DNA of 13,515 bases from Nitrososphaeraceae archaeon (lineage in GTDB: Archaea > Thermoproteota > Nitrososphaeria > Nitrososphaerales > Nitrosopumilaceae). Below, piece by piece: positions 13,084 to 13,515 of the stretch (position 1 is its first letter; every line of letters begins with the position of its first letter). The stretch spans positions 1-13,515 of the forward strand of contig JAICHE010000012.1 of the NCBI GenBank assembly GCA_025922755.1, read 5' to 3'. The notes beneath the pieces are model-generated. The model worked only from the letters and a program-made list of their open reading frames with translations. It ran no database searches and was not told the origin of the DNA. The position numbers and the translations under genes are program-made.

Positions 13084-13515
13084 TTAGTTGTAGGGACTAT
13101 ATTGTTTGTAAACTTTGATTACAGACTCGTGATACATTTTTTGTATATCTTCCTCAGTGCATATTGCAAGCTGATTAACAAGGTCAGTCGCAGTAATAAT
13201 TCCAACTACTTTGTCATTATCAATAACAGGTAATTTTCGAATATCTCTTGAGTACATTAAATCTGCTGCCATCAACACTGTTTCATCCGGACTGGTGGCA
13301 ATGAGTGGAGATGACATAATTTGTTTTACTGGTGTTGTAATTTGATACGCATGTGCAACAATTTTAACTGCAAAATCCCTATCTGTAACAATACCAACAG
13401 GAGTATTATTTTCCATAACAATAACTGCACCTACTTTGGCATCTTCCATCATCTTTGCTGCTTCATTTACGGTAATTCCAGAATCTACAGATATTACGGA
13501 TTTAGTCATAATATC
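13084..13515 (-). CDS. Two-CBS-domain protein (5' truncated by window edge)
   Basis: Two tandem CBS domains are visible: the first ~1-58 from the internal ATG (SVISVDSGITVNEAAKMM ... GIVTDRDFAVKI), the second ~64-120 (MSSPLIATSPDETVLMAADL ... GIITATDLVNQL). Together they form a Bateman module that typically binds adenine nucleotides. The frame stays open through the window edge, and the edge residues read D-I-M-T-K-S; CBS proteins usually begin around V-K-D-I-M-T, so the ATG at 13509 is the internal Met of that motif and the real start lies a few codons outside. No other domain appears at the C-terminus, which ends in a short helix and KQYSPYN. As a stand-alone CBS protein it would act as a cytosolic energy-sensing regulator of an unknown partner. 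Confidence 0.87.
   Translation of the reverse strand, partial: DIMTKSVISVDSGITVNEAAKMMEDAKVGAVIVMENNTPVGIVTDRDFAVKIVAHAYQITTPVKQIMSSPLIATSPDETVLMAADLMYSRDIRKLPVIDNDKVVGIITATDLVNQLAICTEEDIQKMYHESVIKVYKQYSPYN

Noticed and set aside
1..13515. tRNA genes, CRISPR arrays, transposases or attachment sites
   Set aside because: No cloverleaf-like, regularly repeated or transposase-coding sequence was found by reading; a covariance-model scan was not possible.

Overview
The window is about one third G+C and tightly packed. It reads as the chromosome of an ammonia-oxidizing archaeon (Nitrososphaerota, Nitrosopumilus/Nitrosarchaeum-like). The evidence is a TFB-type initiation factor, a two-ring Cdc48 AAA ATPase, a CFI-box surface protein, archaeal TATA elements about 25 bases ahead of several start codons (leaderless mRNAs), and only occasional Shine-Dalgarno sites. 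The lineage is inferred from protein families; no ammonia-oxidation or rRNA marker is present. No tRNA, rRNA, CRISPR array, insertion sequence or prophage gene was found, and no gap exceeds about 180 bases.

Layout. 1-967: 3' part of a membrane/exported CFI-box protein. 1023-1697: a stand-alone HD hydrolase resembling MESH1/SpoT. 1701-5632 (minus): a three-gene electron-transfer-flavoprotein operon etfB-etfA-fixC, in which FixC carries a fused FixX-like ferredoxin tail. 5699-7054 (minus): a type II NADH dehydrogenase. 7120-7788 (minus): an ACT-domain protein. From a divergent promoter region with an inverted repeat, hsp20 (7894) and cdc48 (8419) run rightwards, followed by a 72-residue C-x2-C/H-x4-H protein (10590) and a secreted Pro/Glu-rich coiled-coil protein (10891). 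11300-12220 (minus): TFB. 12401-12592 (minus): a DUF1059 protein, divergent from a FluC/CrcB fluoride channel (12703-13083). 13084-end (minus): a two-CBS protein cut by the window edge.

How the genes work together. The left half is a flavin-based respiratory module. EtfAB would collect electrons, FixCX pass them to quinone, and the neighbouring NDH-2 feed NADH electrons into the same pool. The centre is a protein-quality-control group (Hsp20 holdase, Cdc48 unfoldase and perhaps a small accessory protein). The right end holds regulation and ion homeostasis. Points most worth a second look are the etfA/fixC junction (TGA followed at once by an in-frame TTG, no ATG for 96 codons), the operator-like repeat at hsp20, the small CC/HH proteins, the intact catalytic set of the HD hydrolase, the Met-for-Phe change in FluC, and the C-x4-C zinc ribbon in TFB.
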